NCBI RefSeq assembly: GCF_018263855.1
Contig: NZ_CP073318.1
Span: forward strand, 11,098,001-11,162,000
From: Kutzneria sp. CA-103260
GTDB taxonomy: Bacteria; Actinomycetota; Actinomycetes; Mycobacteriales; Pseudonocardiaceae
Direction: 5' to 3'
DNA length: 64,000 nt
Part shown: piece by piece, positions 15,685 through 23,872 of the stretch
How positions within the stretch are numbered: position 1 is the stretch's first letter
How the letters are laid out: the number at the start of each line of letters is the position of its first letter
Made by a program: the position numbers and the translations under genes
The notes under the pieces: model-generated
Databases searched by the model: none
The model's input: only the letters and a program-made list of their open reading frames with translations
What the model was told of the DNA's origin: nothing

Positions 15685-18600
15685 CTACTCCGACATCGCC
15701 ACCTGCACAAGGGAAGTCCGGGAACGCCGGCGGACCAACTGGCCACGGCCGGGCGGCTGGGAGGTGGGTTTGGCGTCGCCCAACAAGATCCCTTCCTCCG
15801 GCGAGCCGGACAGGACCAGGCCGGGTGAGCCGAGTTCACGGACGCGTTGCACGAGGGGTTCGAACAACGCGCGGGAGGCGCCGCCGCTGGCCCTTGCGAT
15901 GATCAGGTGAAGGCCGACGTCCCGAGCCTGGGGCAGGTAGTCCATCAGCGGGGACAGGGGATTGCGGCCGGGATTGGCCACGAGCTCGTAGTCGTCGACG
16001 ATGACGAACAGCTCCGGGCCGGTCCACCAGGTGCGTTCCCGTAGCTGCTCGACGGTCACCTCGGGCCCGGGAAGGCGGGTCTGCATGGCGGCGGCGGCCT
16101 CGGCCACCAGGCCGGTGACGGCGTTCTCGGCGCCGGCGTAGCCCAGCAGGTGCGGACCGGTGACGGCGTCGAGCAGGCCCCGCCGGTAATCCACGACGAT
16201 GATGGCGGCCTCGTTGGCGGTGTACCGGGCGGTGATGCCGTTGGCGATCACCCGCAGCAGGTTGGTCTTGCCCGACTCGACGTCGCCGAAGGCCAGGAAG
16301 TGCGGCTCGGCGGCGAAGTCCAGGTGCACGGGCTTGAGGTCGGCCTCGGCCAGCCCGAGGGGCACGATCTTGCCTTCGCTGCCGGAGACCTCGGCCAGCG
16401 GGACCTCGCGCGGCAGCAGGCGGACCGGCGGGGCGGGCGGACGGGTCCAGGCCTTGGTGACGGCCTCGACGAAGGAGGTGGTGCCGGCGGCCAGGGAGCC
16501 AGGACGCTGATCGCCGTCCACGCGGGGCAGTGCGGTGAGGAAGTGCAGCTTGTCCTTGGTGAGACCGCGACCGGGAGCGCCGGCCGGCACGTTCTGCGCG
16601 GCCCGGCGGTCGATCGACGAGTCGGCGGGGTCGCCCAGCCGCAGCTCGAACCGGGTGCCGGCGGCGTCGCGCAGCTGCGGCCGCACGCCCATCCACCAGT
16701 TGGCCGAGACGACCACGTGGATGCCGAAGCCCAGGCCCCGGGCGGCCAGCCCGATCACGGCCTGCTCCAACGCTTCCTGCTCCTCGCGCAGTGTCGCCCA
16801 GCCGTCCACGACCAGGAACACGTCGCCGAACTCGCGGCCGTCGGCGCTCTCGGTGAACTCGGCCCGCCGTTGCCGGAACGTGGTGATCGAGTCGATTCCG
16901 TTGGCGGCGAAGAAGAGTTCCCGCTCGGCCAGCAGCGTCGTGACCTCGGCGACGACCCGGCGGCAGCGCTCGGGCTCGCGGCGGGTGGCGTAGCCGGAGG
17001 TGTGCGGCAGGCCGGAGATCGGCCGCAGTGCGCCACCACCCATGTCCAGCACGAAGAACTGGGCCTCGGCTGGCGTGTGGGTCAAGGCCAGCACGCCGAT
17101 CAGCGTGCGCAGCAACGTGCTCTTGCCGCTCTGCGGCGCGCCGACGACGATGGCGTTGCCGGCGGCCCCGGACAGGTCGGCCCACAGCAGATCCCGTCGC
17201 TGCTCGAACGGCTTGTCCACGATGGCGATCGGCACGATCAGCCGGCCGTTGCCGCCCCAGCCGACCGGGCACAGCCCACGCTCCGGGTCCACGCCCAGCG
17301 GCGGCATCAGCTGGTCCAGCGTGGGCGGCTCGCCCAGCGGCGGCAGCCAGATCTGATGCGCGTCAGGTCCCTTGCCCTGCAACCGCTCCACGATCGTGCC
17401 CATGATCGTCTCACCGGTGCTGGGCTGCTCCGGCGTCTGCGGCGCGGTGATCACTTCAGGAATCGGCGTCGGGGCAAGGGTGAACGGCAGCACCGCCCGG
17501 ACCTGGGCCGGGCCGGCCTCGACGACGCCGCGAGGCGGCAGGTCGCCGGACACGAACGCGGCCTTGAACCGGATCAGCGTCTCGGTGTCCACGCGCAGGT
17601 AACCCGAACCCGGCACCGGCGGCAGCTGATGTGCGTCGGCGACGCCGAGCACCGACCGGCTCTCCGAGGCGGAGAACGTGCGCAGGCCGACCCGGTAGGA
17701 CAGGTGCGAGTCGAGGCCGCGCAGCCGACCTTCCTCAAGCCGCTGCGAGGCAAGGAGAAGGTGGATGCCGAGGCTGCGGCCGAGCCGGCCGATCATGACG
17801 AACAGGTCGATGAACTCGGGCTGGCTGCTCAGCAGCTCGGAGAACTCGTCGATGATCACCAGCAGCGACGGCAGCGGATCCAGGGTCGCGCCGTCCATCC
17901 GGGCCCGCTCGTAGTCACGCACGGACGCGTAGTTGCCGGCCGCCTTCAGCAACTCCTGCCGGCGGACCAGCTCGCCCTTGATCGCGTCGCCCATGCGGTC
18001 GACCATCGACAGGTCCTCGGCCAGGTTGGTGATCACCGCGCAGGTGTGCGGCAGGCCGGTCATGCCGGCGAAGGTCGCGCCGCCCTTGAAGTCGATCAGG
18101 GCCAGGTTCAGCTGCTCCGAGGAGTGCGTGGCGGCCAGGCCGATGACCAGCGTGCGCAGCAGCTCCGACTTGCCGGAGCCGGTCGCGCCGATCACCAGGC
18201 CGTGCGGACCCATGCCGCCCTCGGCCGACTCCTTGAGGTCCAGGTCGACCGGCCGACCGTCGGGGTCGACGCCGATCGGCAGCCGCAGCCGCTCCCGGGC
18301 GGTGCGGCGGCGCCACGTGACATCCGTGTCGAGGTCACGGGGATCGCCGATGCCGAGCAGGCCCGGCAGCCCGAAGTTGGCCGCCATCGGCGATTCCGCG
18401 ACCACCGGCGAGCCCTGGTAGAGCGGGGCGAGCTGGCGGGCCAGGGCCTCGGCCGAGGCGTGGTCGAACCGGTCCGGGCGGCCCAACAGGGCGATCCGCC
18501 GGTCGCTGTCCTCGCCGACGACCATGCCCAGCCGCTCGCCGGCCACGTGCAGGAACAGGTCGTGGTCCGGGGTCTCGTCCGGGATGCCGCCGCTGACGTC

Positions 18601-19599
18601 GATCACCGTGACGGCCTGGCGGCCGCCGGCCGCGGTCAGCCGGCTGTCGTCGGCGGTGCGGCCGCCGTCCAGCACGACCACGATGTGCTGGTACTCCGGG
18701 GAAGTCGTCTTGCTGAAGGCCGGCCGCTCGCCCAGGTCGGCCCCGAGCAGGTCGGCCAGCGCGCCCACCCGGTCGGCCACCAGCCGGGTCGGGCCGGTCG
18801 GATCGCCGGTCGTGCCCTGGTTGTGCGGCAACCACTTCGCCCACTCCCAGTCCCGGATCCGGTCCGCCGGCACGCAGAACGCGATACGCAGATCGGTCGG
18901 GGAGTGGAAGGCCGCCAGCTGGGCCAGCACGGCGCGGACCAGGTCCAGCACCTGCCGCCGGTCGCCGGTCACGGTGATCCGCGCGAACGAGCGCAGCGAG
19001 ATCGCCACCGGTAGGTCCTGCACCGTGGCGTAGGCACGGATGAAGTGTCGCAATGCCGTGGAGGAGACCGGATCCAGGTCCTCCAGCGGCACGGTCTGCG
19101 GCGCACGCAGCGGCGTGGCCAGGCGCTGTGGGCCGGCCCCGACGCGGACCTTGCCGAACGCCGGGTCCATCCGCCGCCGCTCCCACAGCCGGCCGCGCTC
19201 CACGAACGCCCACAGGTCGACCGGCTCCGGCTGGGCCGCGGTCAGGGCGATCCGCTGCCGCTCCGCCACTTCCCGCACCTGGCCGCGCAGGCCGGTCAGG
19301 TAGCGCTGGTAGTCCCGCCGCTCCTCGTTGATCTGCGCCTTCTTGGCCGCCCCGCCGCGGGCCAGCGACATGATCACCATGCCGGCCATGGACACCGCGA
19401 ACAGCGCGCCGAAGACGTAGGTCATCACGCCGCCGCTGCGTCCGATGTAGACGAACGACATGGCTCCCATGCCGAGCATCATCGGCAGGAAGAACAGCAG
19501 CTGCACCGCGCCCTGGTTGGAGCCCTTGGGCAGCATCGGCGGGGACTGCAACACGATCTCGCCGGTCGGTGGCTCCAGCCTGGTCTGTACCGCACTCAC
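15685..19599 (-). CDS. eccC: EccC, FtsK/SpoIIIE-type ATPase of type VII secretion (EccCa-EccCb fused)
   Basis: About 1304 residues from GTG 19599 (VSAVQTRLEPPTGEIVLQSPP, the usual EccC N-terminus). Two membrane helices lie at about 35-52 and 62-80. Three ATPase domains follow, with Walker A motifs GATGSGKSE (about 471), GAPQSGKST (about 821) and GDVESGKTN (about 1106). Walker B strands are LLVIIDEF, FLVVDGW and LFVIVDDY. All three P-loops keep GKS/GKT. EccC binds substrate signals and drives export across the inner membrane. Fusion of both halves in one chain is as in ESX-4 and non-mycobacterial systems. ATG 19668 is a less likely start because it lies in the palindrome at 19668-19722. Confidence 0.95.
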   Translation of the reverse strand: MSAVQTRLEPPTGEIVLQSPPMLPKGSNQGAVQLLFFLPMMLGMGAMSFVYIGRSGGVMTYVFGALFAVSMAGMVIMSLARGGAAKKAQINEERRDYQRYLTGLRGQVREVAERQRIALTAAQPEPVDLWAFVERGRLWERRRMDPAFGKVRVGAGPQRLATPLRAPQTVPLEDLDPVSSTALRHFIRAYATVQDLPVAISLRSFARITVTGDRRQVLDLVRAVLAQLAAFHSPTDLRIAFCVPADRIRDWEWAKWLPHNQGTTGDPTGPTRLVADRVGALADLLGADLGERPAFSKTTSPEYQHIVVVLDGGRTADDSRLTAAGGRQAVTVIDVSGGIPDETPDHDLFLHVAGERLGMVVGEDSDRRIALLGRPDRFDHASAEALARQLAPLYQGSPVVAESPMAANFGLPGLLGIGDPRDLDTDVTWRRRTARERLRLPIGVDPDGRPVDLDLKESAEGGMGPHGLVIGATGSGKSELLRTLVIGLAATHSSEQLNLALIDFKGGATFAGMTGLPHTCAVITNLAEDLSMVDRMGDAIKGELVRRQELLKAAGNYASVRDYERARMDGATLDPLPSLLVIIDEFSELLSSQPEFIDLFVMIGRLGRSLGIHLLLASQRLEEGRLRGLDSHLSYRVGLRTFSASESRSVLGVADAHQLPPVPGSGYLRVDTETLIRFKAAFVSGDLPPRGVVEAGPAQVRAVLPFTLAPTPIPEVITAPQTPEQPSTGETIMGTIVERLQGKGPDAHQIWLPPLGEPPTLDQLMPPLGVDPERGLCPVGWGGNGRLIVPIAIVDKPFEQRRDLLWADLSGAAGNAIVVGAPQSGKSTLLRTLIGVLALTHTPAEAQFFVLDMGGGALRPISGLPHTSGYATRREPERCRRVVAEVTTLLAERELFFAANGIDSITTFRQRRAEFTESADGREFGDVFLVVDGWATLREEQEALEQAVIGLAARGLGFGIHVVVSANWWMGVRPQLRDAAGTRFELRLGDPADSSIDRRAAQNVPAGAPGRGLTKDKLHFLTALPRVDGDQRPGSLAAGTTSFVEAVTKAWTRPPAPPVRLLPREVPLAEVSGSEGKIVPLGLAEADLKPVHLDFAAEPHFLAFGDVESGKTNLLRVIANGITARYTANEAAIIVVDYRRGLLDAVTGPHLLGYAGAENAVTGLVAEAAAAMQTRLPGPEVTVEQLRERTWWTGPELFVIVDDYELVANPGRNPLSPLMDYLPQARDVGLHLIIARASGGASRALFEPLVQRVRELGSPGLVLSGSPEEGILLGDAKPTSQPPGRGQLVRRRSRTSLVQVAMSE

Positions 19600-19633
19600 C
19601 ACGGCATTCTGCCCAGAGAAGGGTGATCGGTTT

Positions 19634-19655
19634 GTGGGTACTTTTGCCGTCACCC
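19634..19655 (+). promoter_or_regulatory. T7SS promoter motif, plus-strand copy 1
   Basis: GTGGGTACTTTTGCCGTCACCC matches the minus-strand copy at 15661-15640 in 19 of 22 positions. It lies between the eccC start and the long palindrome, facing the rightward substrate operon. Confidence 0.55.
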
Positions 19656-19667
19656 TGCCCCACTTCA

Positions 19668-19722
19668 TGCAGGGAAGGACGCCTTACCCGCGTTGAACGA
19701 GGGTAAGGCGTCCTTCCCTGCA
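19668..19722. terminator. 22-bp perfect hairpin between divergent T7SS operons
   Basis: TGCAGGGAAGGACGCCTTACCC (first 20 of 22: positions 19668-19689) pairs perfectly with 19701-19722 around an 11-nt loop. Its strength resembles a bidirectional terminator. However, it sits between divergently transcribed genes, where a terminator is unexpected. It separates the two plus-strand copies of the T7SS promoter motif. Confidence 0.7.
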
Positions 19723-19745
19723 CGGGGACTCGTGCCGGCGGCACA

Positions 19746-19763
19746 GTGGGTAATTCTGCCGTC
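19746..19763 (+). promoter_or_regulatory. T7SS promoter motif, plus-strand copy 2
   Basis: GTGGGTAATTCTGCCGTC, 64 nt upstream of ATG 19828. It matches the copy before the WXG100 operon in 16 of 18 positions. This distance suits a promoter element or activator site for the substrate/eccD operon. Confidence 0.6.
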
Positions 19764-19827
19764 TGGATCGCCGCCGCATCCGCTCTACTCTCCGTCTGAC
19801 AAGGTCGCCGACCAGGGAGGGAGTGGG

Positions 19828-20568
19828 ATGGACACCGGTCAGTACGAGGTGCGCCCGGAGGCCATGCGGTCCGCGGTCGGCAACATCGGCGGCATCATCA
19901 TGCAGACCGTCAACGCCGTGCTCGACCTGGAGAAGCTGGTGTTGGCGCCGACCTCGTTCGCCATGATCGGCGACGCGGTGGCCTCGGGCAACGTGGCGAT
20001 GCAGGCGCAGCAGGTGGCCGCGATGCAGTCGCTGCTCAAGGGCCTGCAGGCGGTCAACGATCTGATCAAGAAGAGCGCGGACGCCTACGACGAGGCGGAC
20101 CGGGCGGTGGCGCAGGGATTCGGCGGCAGCCCGTCGGCCGGCACGGCCAACACGGCCAGCCTGTGGTCGAGCCCGGCGGCCGGTCTGGTGGCGGCGCAGG
20201 CGTTCAACGACAGCGTCGGCGGCGCGGGCGATCCGCACTCGGTGGCCAACGTGCTGGACTACCTGGGCCACGCGGGTCTGGGCCACGACTCGTCGGCCGG
20301 CCAGTTCGCCCACGACAGCACGGGTTTCGCCAACTGGCTCGACGCCAGCCCCGACCACCAGGCCCAGGTCGGCGTGATCGGCGTGTACTCGGGTGTGGCC
20401 CGAAACCTCGGCGACATCCCCGGCGGCGTGCACGCGGGCGACGTGGTGGTGGTCAACTCCACCATCGGCGTCGCCGGCACCGGCGGCCAGCTCTACAACC
20501 ACGGCCTGCTCACCCCGGACTACGGCGGCCTGGCGATGGTCCGCGTCTACCGTCCGATGCCGGCCTGA
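19828..20568 (+). CDS. EspC/WXG-like T7SS substrate with C-terminal domain
   Basis: A 246-residue protein starting at ATG 19828 behind GGGAGGGAG. Residues 1-98 form a helical hairpin like EspC/DUF2580 proteins: EVRPEAMRSAVGNIGGIIMQTV and a second helix ending SADAYDEADRAVAQGF, where YDEAD is a textbook YxxxD signal. The C-terminal ~130 residues (SVANVLDYLGHAGLGHDSS... GDVVVVNSTIGVAGTGGQLYNHG...) look like a compact globular domain that I do not recognise. It has two GxGxD/H-type turns and ends YGGLAMVRVYRPMPA. It heads the rightward operon. Confidence 0.65.
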   Translation: MDTGQYEVRPEAMRSAVGNIGGIIMQTVNAVLDLEKLVLAPTSFAMIGDAVASGNVAMQAQQVAAMQSLLKGLQAVNDLIKKSADAYDEADRAVAQGFGGSPSAGTANTASLWSSPAAGLVAAQAFNDSVGGAGDPHSVANVLDYLGHAGLGHDSSAGQFAHDSTGFANWLDASPDHQAQVGVIGVYSGVARNLGDIPGGVHAGDVVVVNSTIGVAGTGGQLYNHGLLTPDYGGLAMVRVYRPMPA

Positions 20569-20582
20569 CAGGAGAGACCACC

Positions 20583-21629
20583 GTGCTCACGTTCCCGAAC
20601 TCCAGCGCGATGGACGCGACGGCGAGCTCCGGCGGGCCGATCACGTTCCTGCCGCGCATCGTCACCGGCCAGCCCGAGCAGATCGCCGCGCACGTGACCC
20701 AGGTGCTGGCCAAGGCCAAGCAGTTCGTCACGCTGATGGACGACTTCGCCAAGGCCGAGAAGCAGCTGTCCCAGGTGTGGTCGGGCGCGGCGTCGGAGAC
20801 GGCGCTGAAGAAGATCACCGACTCGCTGCAGTCCTTCGAGAAGATCATCAAGGTGGTGCAGGAGGGCGCGCAGCTGCTGGGCGTGGCCAGCACCCTGGTG
20901 AAGTCCGCGCAGACCGCCTACACCTCGGTGGTCTCGGCGGTGAACCCGACGGTCGCGGCGCTGATGTCGAACCCGTGGACGCACGCGGCGGCGGTCGCGC
21001 TGTCCACCGCCACCTCGGCTTCGCTGCGCGGTTTCATCGAGGCGATCGGCGGCCTGCTCAAGACTCTGGGCCTGACCAATCTCGGCGCGGAGCTGACCAC
21101 GCTGGCGTCGATCATCCAGGAGCTGGAGAAGCTCTTCGGCAATAACAAGTCGGCCTCGGCCTCGACGCCGTCCGGGACCACGCCGTCGACCACGACCGTG
21201 ACCAGCAACCCGGTGACCGCGCCGGTGACGCCGCCGCCGGTGGCCTCGGCCAGCGGCCAGCAGGTCACCTCGACGCCGACCGTGCCCACGGTGAGCACGC
21301 CGACGACGACCGCGCCGACCGGCACGCTGCCGACGACTTCCACTGTGTCGCAGCAGAATCCGTACAACTACACGCCGCCCGCGCTCGGCGGGGCCACCCC
21401 GGGCACGGCGGACACGTGGATCCCGGTCGACCCGCCGGCCGGGTCCACACCCGCCACCCCCGCGCCCAGCACGCCCGTGGACACCGGCGTGATCAAGGTG
21501 ACCACCACGATCGGCGCCGAGTCGACCACCGTGGAGATCCCGACCGGTCACAACGCCCAGCTGGACGTGGACATCCCGGTCAACGGCCAGCACGTCACCG
21601 AGCACATCTCGGTCACGGGCGCGTCGTGA
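20583..21629 (+). CDS. WXG-domain T7SS substrate with Thr/Pro-rich stalk
   Basis: A 348-residue protein from GTG 20583 with AGGAGAG upstream. The N-terminal half is helical, with the WXG turn LSQVWSGAASETALKKI (about 58-75). A second helical hairpin continues to about 190 (ELTTLASIIQELEKLFGNN). A ~130-residue Ser/Thr/Pro-rich region follows, resembling a wall-spanning linker. A small C-terminal beta domain ends the protein: GVIKVTTTIGAESTTVEIPTGHNAQLDVDIPVNGQHVTEHISV. It probably displays this domain at the surface. Its stop overlaps the next start (GTGA). Confidence 0.65.
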   Translation: MLTFPNSSAMDATASSGGPITFLPRIVTGQPEQIAAHVTQVLAKAKQFVTLMDDFAKAEKQLSQVWSGAASETALKKITDSLQSFEKIIKVVQEGAQLLGVASTLVKSAQTAYTSVVSAVNPTVAALMSNPWTHAAAVALSTATSASLRGFIEAIGGLLKTLGLTNLGAELTTLASIIQELEKLFGNNKSASASTPSGTTPSTTTVTSNPVTAPVTPPPVASASGQQVTSTPTVPTVSTPTTTAPTGTLPTTSTVSQQNPYNYTPPALGGATPGTADTWIPVDPPAGSTPATPAPSTPVDTGVIKVTTTIGAESTTVEIPTGHNAQLDVDIPVNGQHVTEHISVTGAS

Positions 21630-23065
21630 CCGACATCTCCGGGGTCGTCACCTCGGTCCTCAGCGGCTACCTGAACGTGCTGGACCAGTGCGCGCAGCAG
21701 GTCACCGGCGATCCTTCGGCGCTGCAACAGCAATCGCAGCGGCAGAACGACGAGGCCACGCAGCTGGCCGCGGTGTCGACGGAGATCTCCAGCTGCGCCA
21801 CGAAAAGCGACGCCAGCTGGCAGGGCACCGCGCAGCAGGCCTTCAAGTCGGCGGCCGGTGTGGTCACCAAGGACATCGACGACGTCACGCAGCAGCTGAA
21901 GACCGAGGCCCAGCGGCTGTCGATGACGGCGAGCGCGATCCAGACGACGATGTCCGCGATGGACACCGTGCGCGGCGAGTTCCTCCAGTACGCCAAGGTG
22001 CTCATCGACGAGGCGCGGACCGCGGCGAACGGGTCCGAGCAGGCGTTCCTGAACGCGGCCCAGCAGCTGGGCGAGTCGGCGGTGAAGTCGGCGACCGCGC
22101 TGCGCCAGCGGCTGGCCGACGCGCTGACCCAGCTGTACGGCCTCAAGCCGGAAACCGCGGAGCCAGCCGAGAACAAGGACGAGAAGAAGGAAGACGACGA
22201 GGGGCCGGGCAAGGTCAAGGTCGACCTGACCCAGCTGAAGAAGGGCCCGCTCGAGTGGATCGGCGACGAGATCCTGGACGGGCGCAAGCGGCCACGGTCG
22301 GTGCCGTCCTGGTTCGCCAACTCCGGCTGGTACAAGCTCACCGAGGACGGCTTCACCGGCACCCGCGCGCCGAAGAAGGACGATACGCCGTTCGGCGACG
22401 CCGAGCTGCCGGAGAACGCCACCACCGGCCAGAAGCTCTGGCACAGCACGGACATCACCCTGCTCAAGGGTGAGGGTGTGATCGCCGACGACAGCTACGG
22501 CGGCAAGATCGGCGACAACGTCGACGAGGCCCACGCCTACCTCGGCCCGCGCGCGACCTGGGACGGGGCGGCGCTGGTGCACGGCGGCGAGTTCCGGCTG
22601 GACGGCAAGGTCCAGGGCACGCTGGCCGATGTCGGCGCCAGCGGGGCGCTGACCGACGGCGTGGTCACGGCCAAAGGCGATGTCGACGCGTACGTCGGCG
22701 GACAGCTGGCCGGTCACCTCGACGGCAGCAGCCATGGCGTCGCCGCGCACCTGGATGCCTTTGCCGGAGCCAAACTCAGCGGCTCCGCCGGGGTCGACGT
22801 GGCCGGCATCGGAGTGGGGGCCAAGGGCGAGCTGGAGGCCGGCATCGGCGCGCAGTTCGACGGCCAGGCCACCATGGACAACTGGCACGTCAAGGTGAAC
22901 TTCAAGGTGGGGGCGGCGCTCGGGGTCGGCGCCAGCCTCGGCGCGAACATCGACGTCGACCTGCCCAAGGTGTACGAGACCGCGTCGCACTACGGTCATG
23001 AGGCGTACGAGTCGGTGAGCAACACGGCGTCGCAGGCGGCGCGGGCGATCGGATCGGTATGGTAG
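21626..23065 (+). CDS. WXG100-type effector with glycine-rich beta-repeat C-terminus
   Basis: A 479-residue protein. Residues 1-170 are WXG100-like, with the turn SDASWQGTAQQAFKSAAG. A Lys/Glu-rich linker (about 178-200) follows. A segment around 205-290 (LEWIGDEILDGRKRPRSVPSWFANSGWYKL...) is unique. From about 300 to 455 it becomes a glycine/alanine-rich alternating-hydrophobic region, with repeats of the type G-x-V/L-x-A-x-V/G-A-G (AAHLDAFAGAKLSGSAGVDVAGIGVGAKG...). This resembles the repeats found before toxin domains in polymorphic-toxin proteins. No toxin domain is recognised. The gene overlaps the next by 7 nt. It is a secreted-effector candidate of unknown activity. Confidence 0.6.
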   Translation: MTDISGVVTSVLSGYLNVLDQCAQQVTGDPSALQQQSQRQNDEATQLAAVSTEISSCATKSDASWQGTAQQAFKSAAGVVTKDIDDVTQQLKTEAQRLSMTASAIQTTMSAMDTVRGEFLQYAKVLIDEARTAANGSEQAFLNAAQQLGESAVKSATALRQRLADALTQLYGLKPETAEPAENKDEKKEDDEGPGKVKVDLTQLKKGPLEWIGDEILDGRKRPRSVPSWFANSGWYKLTEDGFTGTRAPKKDDTPFGDAELPENATTGQKLWHSTDITLLKGEGVIADDSYGGKIGDNVDEAHAYLGPRATWDGAALVHGGEFRLDGKVQGTLADVGASGALTDGVVTAKGDVDAYVGGQLAGHLDGSSHGVAAHLDAFAGAKLSGSAGVDVAGIGVGAKGELEAGIGAQFDGQATMDNWHVKVNFKVGAALGVGASLGANIDVDLPKVYETASHYGHEAYESVSNTASQAARAIGSVW

Positions 23066-23529
23066 AGCTGCCGCTGGGCGTGGACGTGCCGGACGGCTGG
23101 GTGCCCGTCGACCCGGCCGAGGCGGGCGCGCCGGGCGCGGCGCTGGTGGTCGTGCTGCCCACGCCGGAAGGCGAGTTCACGCCCAACATCACCGTCGGCG
23201 TCGGCGAAGTATCGTCCACTGTGGACATTCACGAAGCGGCCGACCAGGCCGTGCGGCGGCTGTCCGAGGTGGCCGACGAGCTGGCCGTGCGCAGCCGGCA
23301 GGACGTGGGCGGGGAGCCGACGCCCGGGGTGGCCCAGGTGATCGACCTGCTGGTCGGCGGGCAGCGGCTGGCCCAGTACCAGGTGCACCTGTCGATTCCG
23401 TTGCCGGCCGACGAGGGCCACGTGCCGGTGGAGATCGCCGGCACCTGCACGCCGTCGCAGGCCGACCGGGCGGTGCCGGACTTCCAGCGGCTGGTGGCCA
23501 GCTTCCACCTGCGCGCGGACGACGAGTGA
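23059..23529 (+). CDS. LpqN/DUF1795-like small protein, candidate effector chaperone
   Basis: A 156-residue soluble protein with no signal peptide. The pattern DVPDGWVPVDPAEAG-PGAALVVVL, FTPNITVGVGEV and a C-terminal VPDFQRLVASFHL resembles LpqN/DUF1795-type proteins, which share a Mog1/PsbP-like fold. LpqN itself is a lipoprotein; this form is cytoplasmic. In T6SS, DUF1795 (Eag) proteins act as effector chaperones, and this gene overlaps a hydrophobic WXG effector. A chaperone or immunity role is therefore possible but inferred. YbaB follows after 10 nt. Confidence 0.55.
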   Translation: MVELPLGVDVPDGWVPVDPAEAGAPGAALVVVLPTPEGEFTPNITVGVGEVSSTVDIHEAADQAVRRLSEVADELAVRSRQDVGGEPTPGVAQVIDLLVGGQRLAQYQVHLSIPLPADEGHVPVEIAGTCTPSQADRAVPDFQRLVASFHLRADDE

Positions 23530-23539
23530 GAGGCTGATC

Positions 23540-23872
23540 ATGGACCTGGAGACCGGTGTCGACGTGCAGGGCCTGCTGGACCAGGTGCGGGCCCAGCAGG
23601 AGCAGGTGCAGCGCATCCAGCGTGGGGTCGAGACCCTGGAGGTCAAGGGCTACTCCCGTGGCAACGAGGTGACGGTGTCGCTGCGCGGCAGCGGGCGGTT
23701 CACCGACATCAGTATCGACCCGGAGTCGATGCGCCGCTACAACGCCCGCGACCTCGGGGACATGGTGCTGGAGGCGGTCAACGACGGGCTGCGCAAGATG
23801 GCCGAGGCCACCAGCGCCCGGTTCGCGCCGGTGATCGAGGCGGCCGGCCGGATGGAGCGGTTCACGTCATGA
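23540..23872 (+). CDS. YbaB/EbfC-family DNA-binding protein
   Basis: A 110-residue protein of YbaB/EbfC type. An N-terminal coiled-coil helix (GLLDQVRAQQEQVQRIQRGVETLEV) precedes the beta sheet VKGYSRGNEVTVSLRGSGRFTDISIDPE and a C-terminal helix LGDMVLEAVNDGLRKMAE. YbaB proteins bind DNA as dimers and organise the nucleoid. The usual copy sits by recR/dnaX; this one is embedded in the T7SS operon and overlaps eccD (ATGA). It is presumably a specialised regulator of this locus. Confidence 0.8.
   Translation: MDLETGVDVQGLLDQVRAQQEQVQRIQRGVETLEVKGYSRGNEVTVSLRGSGRFTDISIDPESMRRYNARDLGDMVLEAVNDGLRKMAEATSARFAPVIEAAGRMERFTS

Noticed and set aside
16150-19014. 954-residue open frame opposite eccC
   Set aside because: It is a shadow of eccC, with biased His/Gln/Gly/Arg composition and no ribosome site or domain.
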